DNA from: Bordetella genomosp. 1
GTDB lineage: Bacteria; Pseudomonadota; Gammaproteobacteria; Burkholderiales; Burkholderiaceae_B
Assembly: GCF_002261335.1 (NCBI RefSeq)
Contig: NZ_NEVL01000005.1
Coordinates: 1-64,000 of the forward strand
Reading direction: 5' to 3'
DNA: 64,000 nucleotides
Part shown: positions 47,291-56,050 of the stretch, piece after piece
Layout of the letters: each line of letters starts with the position of its first letter
Position numbering within the stretch: the first letter of the stretch is position 1
Program-made: the position numbers and the translations under genes
The notes under the pieces: model-generated
What the model was told of the DNA's origin: nothing
The model's input: the letters and a program-made list of their open reading frames with translations, nothing else
Databases searched by the model: none

Positions 47291-48377
47291 CGATGTAGCT
47301 CATTTCGATCCGGTCGCGCGCGGGCCCGTCGTGCTGGGCGCGGCGTTCGGAGTAGTTGTCGGTGCGGCCCTGCCAGATGCCGGACAGCACGCGCAGCACG
47401 CGGGCATCGTCGGCGTGACCGCGCAGCAGATCGCGCAGGTCGTGGCCGCTGTTGGCGAACAGGCACAGGAACAGCTTGCCCTCGGGCGACAGGCGCGCGC
47501 GCGTGCAACCGCCGCAAAAGGCCTCGGTCACGCTCGAGATCAGCCCGATCTCGCCGGTCCCGTCGGCATAGCGCCAGCGCTGCGCGACCCGGCCCATGGC
47601 CGGCTCGGTACAGGGCTCGACCGGGTAGTGTTCGGCGATGCGCTGCACCACCTCGGCGCTGGGCACCACCTCGGCCAGGTTCCAGCCGTTGGTGCTGCCC
47701 ACGTCCATGTATTCGATGAAGCGCAGGATGTGGCCGCTGCCGCGGAAGCGCCGCGCCATCGGCAGGATCTGGTCGTCGTTCAGGCCGCGCCGCACCACCA
47801 TGTTGACCTTGACCGGCGTGAGCCCGGCGTCGGCGGCGGCATCGATGCCGCGCAGCACGTCGTCGGGCGTGACGCGGCTGTCGGTCATGTCGGTGAAGCG
47901 CGAGGCGTCGAGCGCGTCGAGACTGACCGTGACGCGCGTGAGGCCCGCGTCGGCCAGCGCGCGCGCCTTGCGCGCCAGCAGGCTGCCGTTGGTGGTGAGC
48001 GTGAGCTCGAGCGGATCGCCCGCGGGCGTGCGCAGCGCGGCCAGCATGGCGATCAGCGTTTCGATGTGCTTGCGCAGCAGCGGCTCGCCGCCGGTGAGGC
48101 GGATCTTTTCGGTGCCGAGCTGGGCGAACAGGCGCGCCAGCCGCGTGATCTCCTCGAACGACAGCAACGCCGAATGCGGCATGAAGGCGTAGTCCTGGTC
48201 GAAGACCTCGCGCGGCATGCAGTAGGTGCAGCGGAAATTGCAGCGATCGGTGACCGAGATGCGCAGGTCGCGCAAGGGCCGTGCGCGCGTGTCGCGCACG
48301 GGCGCGCCCGCCGCGGGCGGATCGGCCTCGGGCAGGGTCGCCACGCGGGCGTCGGTCAGGTAGATCACGGAACTCAT
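47283..48377 (-). CDS. moaA: GTP 3',8-cyclase
   Basis: A 364-residue radical-SAM enzyme performing the first step of molybdenum-cofactor synthesis from GTP. N-terminal cluster: C46, C50 and C53 in [15 protein letters not shown]-terminal [4Fe-4S] ligands in [20 protein letters not shown]; the tail ends MSYIGG with the conserved double glycine. ATG at 48377 was preferred; in-frame ATGs at 48386 and 48389 add three to four residues. Operon moaA-mobA, convergent with moeA; 55 bases from the fdsR-like stop. Confidence 0.97.
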   Translation of the reverse strand: MSSVIYLTDARVATLPEADPPAAGAPVRDTRARPLRDLRISVTDRCNFRCTYCMPREVFDQDYAFMPHSALLSFEEITRLARLFAQLGTEKIRLTGGEPLLRKHIETLIAMLAALRTPAGDPLELTLTTNGSLLARKARALADAGLTRVTVSLDALDASRFTDMTDSRVTPDDVLRGIDAAADAGLTPVKVNMVVRRGLNDDQILPMARRFRGSGHILRFIEYMDVGSTNGWNLAEVVPSAEVVQRIAEHYPVEPCTEPAMGRVAQRWRYADGTGEIGLISSVTEAFCGGCTRARLSPEGKLFLCLFANSGHDLRDLLRGHADDARVLRVLSGIWQGRTDNYSERRAQHDGPARDRIEMSYIGG

Positions 48378-48432
48378 GGTGCTCATCATAGCGCCAGGGC
48401 GGCAGCGCGAGCCTTGCGGCCGCGCAAGGGGC

Positions 48433-49521
48433 TCAGGCGAATGCCTCCTGCACGGTCTGGAGCCGGCCGGTCGCGCTCGCGTCGTAGCCCACCAGCTCGG
48501 ACACATATCGGACATAGCCGGGACTGCGCAGGAAGGCCAGGAAATCCTGCATGGCCGGGCTGTCGAGCGCGCTCTTGCGGATCGCAAAAAAGTAACGCTC
48601 GCGCACCAGCGGGATGAAAGCCAGGCCGAAGCGGCGCGCCGCGGTCTCCACGCCCACGCCGGTGTCGGCCATGCCGCTGGCGATGTGGGCCGCGATCGCC
48701 ATGTGGGTGAATTCGTTGGTCTGGAAGCCCTGCACCGATTCCACCTCGATGCCGGCGCGCTGCAGCATCAGGTGCACCAGATAACGGGTGCTGGAGCCGG
48801 GCTGCCGGTTGACGAAGCGCACGTCCGGGCGCGCCAGGTCGGTGATGCCCAGGATCTGCTTGGGGTTGTCGGCCACCGTGAACAGTCCGGTATTGCGCAC
48901 GGCGAGATGGATCAGCAGATGCTCGTCGCGGTGCAGCCACTGCGCGTAGTTGGCGAAGATGTCGCGCTCGAACTCGCCCAGCGGCACCTGGAAGCCGGCC
49001 AGGTCGCAGTCGCCGCGCTCCAGCGAGGCCAGCGCCTCCACCGCCGTGCGGTAGCGCAGCTCCACGCCGGGCTCGCGGTCGCCCCAATGCTGCATCAGCG
49101 CCTCGACCGCGAAGCCGTGGCTGGCATGCAGGCGCAGGTGCGTGCGCGCCTGCGGCAACAGGCGTTCGAGCTCTTCCTGCAGCTCGGACGAGAGGCTATC
49201 GAGCGTGGGCATGAGGCGCGCGGCGATGCGGCGGTTGGCCCACAGCAGGCGCTCGGCGAATGGCGAGAGCTGCGTGCCCTGGCGCCGGCGCGTGACGATG
49301 AGCGTGGTGCCGAACAGCGCCTCGAACCGGCGCAGCACGCCCCAGCCGTGGCGGTACGACAGGCCGCAGGCCTTGCAGGCGCCCGCGATGTGGCCGGTGG
49401 CGTCGATCGCCGCCAGCAGCGAGAGCAGGTCGTGCAGCGAGCGGCCGTCGCCCGGCTCGTCGGGGTCCAGCCCCTCGAGCACCCACTGCGGCTGCAGGCC
49501 GATGCGGAATTTATATGTCAT
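48433..49521 (-). CDS. ModE/LysR-type HTH regulator with substrate-binding domain, probable formate dehydrogenase regulator
   Basis: A 362-residue regulator. N-terminal winged helix-turn-helix (about residues 25-95: [27 protein letters not shown] style, then [17 protein letters not shown]) followed by a periplasmic-binding-protein-like domain (about 120-340, with [24 protein letters not shown] and [20 protein letters not shown]) like those sensing oxyanions or small acids. It is divergent from fdsGBACD, with two inverted repeats between. By position and architecture it resembles FdsR, the regulator of this operon in Cupriavidus; identity is inferred. The ligand could be formate or molybdate. 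Confidence 0.88.
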   Translation of the reverse strand: MTYKFRIGLQPQWVLEGLDPDEPGDGRSLHDLLSLLAAIDATGHIAGACKACGLSYRHGWGVLRRFEALFGTTLIVTRRRQGTQLSPFAERLLWANRRIAARLMPTLDSLSSELQEELERLLPQARTHLRLHASHGFAVEALMQHWGDREPGVELRYRTAVEALASLERGDCDLAGFQVPLGEFERDIFANYAQWLHRDEHLLIHLAVRNTGLFTVADNPKQILGITDLARPDVRFVNRQPGSSTRYLVHLMLQRAGIEVESVQGFQTNEFTHMAIAAHIASGMADTGVGVETAARRFGLAFIPLVRERYFFAIRKSALDSPAMQDFLAFLRSPGYVRYVSELVGYDASATGRLQTVQEAFA

Positions 49522-49532
49522 TTAATTCATAT
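49513..49532. promoter_or_regulatory. fds operator O1 (overlaps regulator start)
   Basis: Inverted repeat ATATG-N10-CATAT directly over the start codon region of the regulator gene, suited to autorepression. Same arm and spacing as O2. Confidence 0.6.
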
Positions 49533-49673
49533 TGAAGCCAGCCACGGACGCGATTAGAGTAGCGCCAAAACAGCGGCTGGAAACGAAAAAGCCTTGCAAA
49601 CCGGGATGTTGCGCTGCACACAACGCCCGACACCAAGGTCCGCTCGAGCGGCGTTCCAGACACCCATCCTGAT

Positions 49674-49697
49674 TAATATGTTTTTCCATGCATATTA
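49674..49697. promoter_or_regulatory. fds operator O2 (upstream of fdsG)
   Basis: Perfect 7-bp inverted repeat TAATATG-N10-CATATTA, 62 bases before the fdsG start and 163 bases from O1 centre to centre. Confidence 0.65.
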
Positions 49698-49759
49698 GCC
49701 AGCGCGGCCGCAAATCACAACAAAGGTTGCGCCCCGCGCGCAGCCGCTAGGAGACTGCC

Positions 49760-50314
49760 ATGGCCCACCCACCGGCCAAAGCCGATCTCGCCTCCAGCGC
49801 CGGTGCGCGTGGCGGCGACCTGGCGCGCGACCGCGCGGCCCAGGCCACCCCTGCCATCGCCGCCGCGGCGCGCCTCACGGCCGAGCATCAGCACGAACCC
49901 GGCGCGCTGCTGCCGATCCTGCATGCCATCCAGGACGAGCTGGGCTGTATTCCGCCCGAGACGGTCCAGACCATCGCCGAGATGCTGAACCTGTCCCGGG
50001 CCGAGGTGCACGGCGTGATCAGCTTCTACCCCCACTTCCGCACCGAGCCGGCCGCCCGCCACGTGGTGCAGCTGTGCCGCGCCGAGGCCTGTCAGGCCAT
50101 GGGCGCCGACGCGCTCGCCGGCCATGCCCGCGGCCGCCTGGGCTGCGACTTCCACCAGCACAGCGCCGACGGCGAGGTCACGCTGGAGCCGGTGTATTGC
50201 CTGGGCCTGTGCGCCCAGTCGCCGGCCATGCTGATCGACGGCCAGCCGCACGCCCGTGTCACGCCCGCGCGCTTCGACGCGCTGCTGGCCCGCACCCTGA
50301 AGGAGCCGGCATGA
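49760..50314 (+). CDS. fdsG: NAD-dependent formate dehydrogenase gamma subunit
   Basis: A 184-residue NuoE-like [2Fe-2S] subunit of the soluble FdsGBA formate dehydrogenase, which oxidises formate to CO2 with NAD. The NuoE helical region is ALLPILHAIQDELGCIPPE ... LNLSRAEVHGVISFYPHF; the cluster ligands are in LCRAEACQAMGA and YCLGLCAQSPAMLI. An additional N-terminal tail of about 40 residues is Ala-rich. AGGAGACTGCC precedes ATG. First gene of fdsGBACD; overlaps fdsB by four bases. Confidence 0.96.
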   Translation: MAHPPAKADLASSAGARGGDLARDRAAQATPAIAAAARLTAEHQHEPGALLPILHAIQDELGCIPPETVQTIAEMLNLSRAEVHGVISFYPHFRTEPAARHVVQLCRAEACQAMGADALAGHARGRLGCDFHQHSADGEVTLEPVYCLGLCAQSPAMLIDGQPHARVTPARFDALLARTLKEPA

Positions 50315-51903
50315 ACGCGCCCATCGTCACGCCCCGCACCGAGCCCGCGCTGGTGCGCATCTTCGTGCCGCGCGACGCCTCGGCCCTGGCGCTCGACGCC
50401 GACCTGATCGCCGCCGAGATCGCGCGCCGCGCCGAGGCGCAGGCACGGCCGGTCGAGATCGTGCGCAACGGCTCGCGCGGCCTGCTCTGGCTCGAGCCCC
50501 TGGTCGAGATCGCCACGCCCGCCGGGCGGGTCGCCTATGGCCCGGTGCAGCGCGAGGATCTCGACGGCCTGTTCGCCGCCGGCTGGCTCGACGGCGCCGC
50601 CCATCCGCTGTGCCACGGCCTGACCGACGCCATTCCCTATCTCGCCCGCCAGGAGCGCCTCACGTTCGCCCGCGTCGGCATCACCGATCCGCTGTCGATC
50701 CAGGACTACGCCGCCCACGGCGGCCTGGCCGGGCTCGAACGCGCGCTGCGCATGCCGGCCGAGGCCATCGTGCAGGAGGTCACCGACGCCGGCCTGCGCG
50801 GCCGCGGCGGCGCGGCCTTCCCCACCGGCATCAAGTGGAAGACCGTGCTGAGCGCGCCGGGCCAGCGCAAATACATCGTCTGCAATGCCGACGAAGGCGA
50901 CTCGGGCACCTACGCCGACCGCCTGCTGATGGAGGGCGACCCCTACGCGCTGATCGAGGGCATGACCATCGCCGGCCTCGGCGTGGGCGCCACGCAGGGC
51001 TACATCTACGTGCGCTCCGAGTACCCGCAGGCGGTGGCCACGCTGCGCGCGGCCATCCGCCGCGCGCGCGAGGTCGGCTGGCTCGGCACCGACATCCACG
51101 GCAGCGGCCGCGCCTTCGACCTCGAGGTGCGCATGGGCGCCGGCGCCTACATCTGCGGCGAGGAAACCTCGCTGCTCGAAAGCCTGGAAGGCAAGCGCGG
51201 CGTGGTGCGCGCCAAGCCGCCCCTGCCCGCGGTCCAGGGCCTGTTCGGCCAGCCCACGGTGATCAACAACGTGATCTCGCTGGCCACGGTGCCCACGATC
51301 CTGGCGCACGGCGCGGCCTACTACCGCGAGTTCGGCGTGGGCCGCTCGCACGGCACGCTGCCGTTCCAGCTCGCCGGCAACCTGCGCCAGGGCGGGCTGG
51401 TCGAGAAGGCCTTCGGCCTGACGCTGCGCGAGCTGCTCTACGACTTCGGCGGCGGCTCGGCCAGCGGCCGGCCGCTCAAGGCCGTGCAGGTGGGCGGACC
51501 GCTGGGCGCGTATCTGCCCGAATCGCTGTGGGACGAGCCGCTCGACTACGAAGGCTATGCGCGCATCTCGGCCATGATCGGCCACGGCGGGCTGGTGGCG
51601 TTCGACGACACGGTCGACATGGCGCACATGGCGCGCTACGCGATGGAATTCTGCGCCATCGAATCCTGCGGCAAGTGCACGCCCTGTCGGATCGGCTCGA
51701 CGCGCGGCGTCGAGACCATCGACCGCATCATCGAAGGCGGGCCGGCGCGCGAGCAGCAGGTGGTGCTGCTGCGCGACCTGTGCGACACCATGCTGGGCGG
51801 CTCGCTGTGCGCGCTGGGCGGCATGGCGCCGTTCCCGGTGCTGTCCGCGCTCGATCATTTCCCGGCCGACTTCGGCCTCATCACCGCGGCCCAGCCCGCC
51901 TGA
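50311..51903 (+). CDS. fdsB: NAD-dependent formate dehydrogenase beta subunit (FMN/NAD-binding)
   Basis: A 530-residue NuoF-like flavoprotein subunit carrying FMN, the NADH site and a [4Fe-4S] cluster. The NAD-binding glycine-rich region is GRGGAAFPTGIKWKTVL, FMN region GDSGTYADRLLMEGDPYALIE and GAGAYICGEETSLLESLEGK; cluster ligands CGKCTPCRIGSTRG near the C-terminus. An N-terminal thioredoxin-like domain (residues 10-110) lacks a full cluster motif, as in other FdsB proteins. It passes electrons from FdsA to NAD. Confidence 0.97.
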   Translation: MNAPIVTPRTEPALVRIFVPRDASALALDADLIAAEIARRAEAQARPVEIVRNGSRGLLWLEPLVEIATPAGRVAYGPVQREDLDGLFAAGWLDGAAHPLCHGLTDAIPYLARQERLTFARVGITDPLSIQDYAAHGGLAGLERALRMPAEAIVQEVTDAGLRGRGGAAFPTGIKWKTVLSAPGQRKYIVCNADEGDSGTYADRLLMEGDPYALIEGMTIAGLGVGATQGYIYVRSEYPQAVATLRAAIRRAREVGWLGTDIHGSGRAFDLEVRMGAGAYICGEETSLLESLEGKRGVVRAKPPLPAVQGLFGQPTVINNVISLATVPTILAHGAAYYREFGVGRSHGTLPFQLAGNLRQGGLVEKAFGLTLRELLYDFGGGSASGRPLKAVQVGGPLGAYLPESLWDEPLDYEGYARISAMIGHGGLVAFDDTVDMAHMARYAMEFCAIESCGKCTPCRIGSTRGVETIDRIIEGGPAREQQVVLLRDLCDTMLGGSLCALGGMAPFPVLSALDHFPADFGLITAAQPA

Positions 51904-51916
51904 CCCGGAGACCGCC

Positions 51917-54793
51917 ATGTTCGAAACCGTGATCAAGCGCGACCGCGACCTCGGCACGCCCGCGCGCACCGCCACCCGCCTCGTCACCCTCACCATCGAC
52001 GGCCAGCCCGTGCAGGTGCCGGAAGGCACCTCGGTGATGCGGGCCGCGGCCGAGGCCGGCATCAACATCCCCAAGCTGTGCGCCACCGACAGCCTCGAGC
52101 CCTTCGGCTCGTGCCGGCTGTGCCTGGTGCAGATCGAGGGCCGGCGCGGCTATCCGGCCTCCTGTACCACGCCCGCCGAAGACGGCATGGTGGTGACCAC
52201 CGAAAACGCCAAGCTGCACGACCTGCGCCGCGGCGTGATGGAGCTCTACATCTCCGATCATCCGCTCGACTGCCTGACCTGCCCGGCCAACGGCGACTGC
52301 GAGCTGCAGGACATGGCCGGCGTGGTGGGCCTGCGCAACGTGCGCTACGGCTTCGCCGGCGCCAACCACCTGCACGACCAGAAAGACGAGTCCAACCCCT
52401 ACTTCAGCTACGACCCCTCGAAGTGCATCGTGTGCAACCGCTGCGTGCGCGCCTGCGAGGAAACGCAGGGCACCTTCGCGCTCACGATCTCCGGCAAGGG
52501 CTTCGACTCGCGCGTGTCGCCGGGCCAGGACCAGCCCTTCATGGAGAGCGAGTGCGTGTCGTGCGGCGCCTGCGTGCAGGCCTGTCCGACCGCGACGCTG
52601 CAGGAAAAGACCGTCATCATGATGGGCCAGGCCGAACACTCGGTCATCACGACCTGCGCCTACTGCGGCGTGGGCTGCGGCTTCAAGGCCGAGATGAAGG
52701 GCCAGGAGCTGGTGCGCATGGTGCCCTGGAAAGACGGCCAGGCCAATCGCGGCCACTCGTGCGTGAAGGGCCGCTTCGCCTGGGGCTACAGCACCCACAA
52801 GGAACGCGTGCTCAAGCCCATGATCCGCCAGCGCATCACGGATCCCTGGCAGGAGGTCTCGTGGGACGAGGCCATCAACCACGCGGCCTCGGAGTTCCGC
52901 CGGATCCAGGCCGCGCATGGCCGCGACGCCGTCGGCGGCATCACCTCGTCGCGCTGCACCAACGAAGAGACCTGGCTGGTGCAGAAGCTCGTGCGCGCCG
53001 CCTTCAACACCAACAACGTCGATACCTGCGCGCGGGTGTGCCACTCGCCCACCGGCTATGGCCTGAAGCAGACGCTGGGCGAATCGGCCGGCACGCAGAC
53101 CTTCGACTCGGTGATGCATGCCGACGTGGTGATCGTGATGGGCGCCAACCCCAGCAGCGGCCATCCGGTGTTCGCCTCGCGCCTGAAGCGCCGGCTGCGC
53201 CAGGGCGCGCGCCTGATCGTGATCGACCCGCGCCGCATCGAGCTGGTGAGCTCGCCCCACATCAAGGCCGACTTCCATCTGCAGGTGCGGCCCGGCACCA
53301 ACACCGCGCTGCTGACCTCGCTGGCGCACGTGATCGTCACCGAAGGGCTGGTCGACCAGGCCTTCGTGACCGAGCGCTGCGAGACCAAGGCCTACGAGCA
53401 ATGGGCGGCCTTCGCCGCCCTGCCCGAGAACTCGCCCGAAGCCATGCAGGAGATCACCGGCGTGCCGGCGGCGGCCGTGCGCGGCGCCGCGCGGCTCTAC
53501 GCGGGCGGCGGCAACGGCGCGATCTACTACGGCCTGGGCGTGACCGAACACAGCCAGGGTTCCACCACCGTGATGGCGATCGCCAACCTCGCCATGGCCA
53601 CCGGCAACATCGGCCGCGAGGGCGTGGGCGTGAATCCGCTGCGCGGCCAGAACAACGTGCAGGGCTCGTGCGACATGGGTTCGTTCCCGCACGAGCTGCC
53701 GGGCTACCGCCACATCGGCGACGACCTGACCCGGCGCCAGTTCGAGGCCGACTGGGGCGTGACGCTGCAGCCCGAGCCCGGCCTGCGCATTCCCAACATG
53801 TTCGAGGCGGCGCTGGCCGGCTCGTTCAAGGGCCTGTACTGCCAGGGCGAGGACATCGTGCAGTCGGATCCCAACACGCAGCACGTGGCCGCCGCGCTGT
53901 CGGCCATGGAGTGCATCGTGGTGCAGGATCTGTTCCTCAACGAAACCGCGAAATACGCGCACGTGTTCCTGCCCGGCTCGTCGTTCCTCGAGAAAGACGG
54001 CACCTTCACCAACGCCGAGCGCCGCATCTCGCGGGTGCGCAAGGTGATGGAGCCGAAGAACGGCCTGGCCGACTGGGAAGTGACCATGGCGCTGTCGAAC
54101 GCGCTGGGCTATCCGATGAACTACGCCCATCCGAGCGAGATCATGGACGAGATCGCGCGCCTCACGCCCACCTTCCACGGCGTGAGCTATGCCAAGCTCG
54201 AGCGCATGGGCAGCCTGCAGTGGCCGTGCAACGAAGACGCGCCCGACGGCACGCCCATCATGCACATCGACGCGTTCGTGCGCGGCAAGGGCCGCTTCAT
54301 GATCACGCGCTACGTGCCGACCGACGAGCGCAGCACGCGCCGCTATCCGCTGCTGCTCACGACCGGCCGCATCCTGTCGCAATACAACGTGGGCGCGCAG
54401 ACGCGCCGCACGCCCAACGTGATGTGGCATGGCGAGGACGTGCTGGAGATCCATCCGCAGGATGCCGAGGACCGCGGCGTGGCCGAGGGCGACTGGGTCG
54501 GCATCCAGAGCCGCGCGGGCGAGACCGTGCTGCGCGCCACCCTCACCGACCGGGTGCAACCGGGCGTGGTATACACCACCTTCCACTTCCCCGAGTCCGG
54601 CGCCAACGTCGTGACCACCGACAGCTCCGACTGGGCCACCAACTGCCCGGAATACAAGGTGACGGCGGTGCAGGTCACGCGCGTGTCGCAACCCTCCGAA
54701 TGGCAGCAGCGCTGGTCGCGCGAGGCCGATCTGCAGCAGCGGCTGCTGGCCGAACGCACCCGCGAGACCGCAGGCGCGCTGGCGGGGAAGTAA
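51917..54793 (+). CDS. fdsA: NAD-dependent formate dehydrogenase alpha (catalytic molybdenum) subunit
   Basis: A 958-residue molybdoenzyme, site of formate oxidation. From the N-terminus: a [2Fe-2S] plant-type domain (C55, C66, C69, C83), the NuoG-like His-Cys cluster (HPLDCLTCPANGDC), two [4Fe-4S] ferredoxin motifs (CIVCNRCVRAC and CVSCGACVQAC), the proximal cluster of the bis-MGD domain (CAYCGVGCGF), and the active-site Cys375 in DTCARVCHSPTGYG, the molybdenum ligand. It is a standard cysteine codon, not selenocysteine. A molydopterin-dinucleotide domain covers the last 120 residues. Length fits FdsA (about 960). Confidence 0.98.
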   Translation: MFETVIKRDRDLGTPARTATRLVTLTIDGQPVQVPEGTSVMRAAAEAGINIPKLCATDSLEPFGSCRLCLVQIEGRRGYPASCTTPAEDGMVVTTENAKLHDLRRGVMELYISDHPLDCLTCPANGDCELQDMAGVVGLRNVRYGFAGANHLHDQKDESNPYFSYDPSKCIVCNRCVRACEETQGTFALTISGKGFDSRVSPGQDQPFMESECVSCGACVQACPTATLQEKTVIMMGQAEHSVITTCAYCGVGCGFKAEMKGQELVRMVPWKDGQANRGHSCVKGRFAWGYSTHKERVLKPMIRQRITDPWQEVSWDEAINHAASEFRRIQAAHGRDAVGGITSSRCTNEETWLVQKLVRAAFNTNNVDTCARVCHSPTGYGLKQTLGESAGTQTFDSVMHADVVIVMGANPSSGHPVFASRLKRRLRQGARLIVIDPRRIELVSSPHIKADFHLQVRPGTNTALLTSLAHVIVTEGLVDQAFVTERCETKAYEQWAAFAALPENSPEAMQEITGVPAAAVRGAARLYAGGGNGAIYYGLGVTEHSQGSTTVMAIANLAMATGNIGREGVGVNPLRGQNNVQGSCDMGSFPHELPGYRHIGDDLTRRQFEADWGVTLQPEPGLRIPNMFEAALAGSFKGLYCQGEDIVQSDPNTQHVAAALSAMECIVVQDLFLNETAKYAHVFLPGSSFLEKDGTFTNAERRISRVRKVMEPKNGLADWEVTMALSNALGYPMNYAHPSEIMDEIARLTPTFHGVSYAKLERMGSLQWPCNEDAPDGTPIMHIDAFVRGKGRFMITRYVPTDERSTRRYPLLLTTGRILSQYNVGAQTRRTPNVMWHGEDVLEIHPQDAEDRGVAEGDWVGIQSRAGETVLRATLTDRVQPGVVYTTFHFPESGANVVTTDSSDWATNCPEYKVTAVQVTRVSQPSEWQQRWSREADLQQRLLAERTRETAGALAGK

Positions 54794-54815
54794 CCCCGAC
54801 ACGGAGCCCGACGCC

Positions 54816-55649
54816 ATGGACAGCCAACCGAACCGCCCCGCCCCCGCCTGGCCCGACAGCACGGACACGCAGGTCGTGCGCATCCGTGCCGGCGCGCTCG
54901 CCGAGGCGGCGCAGACGGATCACGTGGCCGAGGAAACGCCCGTCGCGCTCGAGTACAACGGCATCAGCCACGCCACCATGCTCGCCACGCCCTCGCACCT
55001 CGAAGACTTCGCGCTGGGCTTCTCGCTCACCGAAGGCATCGTGGGCGGCATGAGCGACGTGCGCGGCATCGACCTCGATCCGCGCCCGGACGGCATCGTG
55101 GTGCAGCTCGAGATCTCGAGCGCCTGCCTGGTCCGTTTGAAGGAACGCCGCCGCGCGATGGCGGGCCGCACCGGCTGCGGCCTGTGCGGCGTCGAAACGC
55201 TGCCCGAGGTGCTGCGGCCGGTCGCGCCGCTGCCCGACGGCGCGCCGATCCCGGCGCAGGTGCTGCTGGCGGCCATGCGCGGCCTGCGTGCGCACCAGCG
55301 CCTGCACGACCTGACCGGCGCCACGCACGCGGCCGGCTGGGCCGACGCCGAGGGCGCGGTCCGGCTCGTGCGCGAAGACGTGGGCCGCCACAACGCGCTC
55401 GACAAGCTCATCGGTGCGCTGGCGCGCGCCGGGCTGCCGGCGGACACCGGCATCGCGCTGGTCTCCAGCCGCGCCAGCTTCGAAATGGTGCAGAAGACGG
55501 CCGCCGCGCGCATCGGCGTGCTGGCCGCCGTATCCGCTCCCACCGCGCTGGCGATCCGGCTGGCGCGCCAGGCCAATCTCACGCTGGCCGGCTTTGCCCG
55601 CAACGCCGACGCCACCCTCTACAGTCATCCGGAACGCATCCGGCCCTGA
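54816..55649 (+). CDS. fdsC: Formate dehydrogenase accessory sulfurtransferase (FdhD/FdsC)
   Basis: A 277-residue FdhD-family protein that moves sulfur from a cysteine desulfurase to the molybdenum cofactor, which makes formate dehydrogenase active. The catalytic cysteines are in AGRTGCGLCGVET (C-x2-C loop); EDVGRHNALDKLIG and VSSRASFEMVQK are the conserved cofactor-binding segments. Within fdsGBACD it is the C gene, 22 bases after fdsA, before fdsD. Confidence 0.96.
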   Translation: MDSQPNRPAPAWPDSTDTQVVRIRAGALAEAAQTDHVAEETPVALEYNGISHATMLATPSHLEDFALGFSLTEGIVGGMSDVRGIDLDPRPDGIVVQLEISSACLVRLKERRRAMAGRTGCGLCGVETLPEVLRPVAPLPDGAPIPAQVLLAAMRGLRAHQRLHDLTGATHAAGWADAEGAVRLVREDVGRHNALDKLIGALARAGLPADTGIALVSSRASFEMVQKTAAARIGVLAAVSAPTALAIRLARQANLTLAGFARNADATLYSHPERIRP

Positions 55650-55668
55650 CCCACCCGCGAGCCTCCTC

Positions 55669-55926
55669 ATGGACCCCGTCAATCTGATCCGCATGGCCAA
55701 CCGCATCGGCGACTACTTCGATGCCTACCCCGACCAGGCCGAGGCGATCGAGGGCGTGGCCAACCACATCCAGAAATTCTGGGAACCCCGCATGCGCACC
55801 GAGCTCCTGAGCTGGCTCGCCGCGCATCCCGACGGCCAGGGCGCGGTGCCGCTGCACCCCCTGGTCCTGCGCGCGGTGCAGGCCGACACGGGGCGCTTCG
55901 CGACCCGCGTGGCGACGTCCGCCTGA
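55669..55926 (+). CDS. fdsD: Formate dehydrogenase delta subunit
   Basis: An 85-residue FdsD protein. It begins MDPVNLIRMANRIGDYFDAY and contains the family block VANHIQKFWEPRMRTELLSW, the hallmark of the FdsD family (DUF-type small subunit of this operon). It acts in maturation or stability of the complex. Located 19 bases after fdsC, with a CCTC-type weak ribosome site. Last gene of the operon proper; the OFA transporter follows after 124 bases. Confidence 0.93.
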   Translation: MDPVNLIRMANRIGDYFDAYPDQAEAIEGVANHIQKFWEPRMRTELLSWLAAHPDGQGAVPLHPLVLRAVQADTGRFATRVATSA

Positions 55927-56050
55927 GGTTTCCGCCCCCCCGTTTCGGGCCGTGCCGGGTGCCGGCCGGCCGAAGCAGAAGGCGCGCCGTCGTTCGCGAT
56001 GGCAAGCGCCCGCGCCATGGGCTATAAAGCCCACCCCCTGAGGAGACGTC

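Noticed and set aside
53026-53060. Selenocysteine at the fdsA active site
   Set aside because: The codon for residue 375 is TGC (cysteine), with no in-frame TGA and no SECIS-like hairpin after it.
51881-54883. 1000-residue - strand ORF opposite fdsA
   Set aside because: High-GC shadow of fdsA: rich in His, Arg, Gly and Ala, no motifs, no ribosome site, and complementary to a certain gene.
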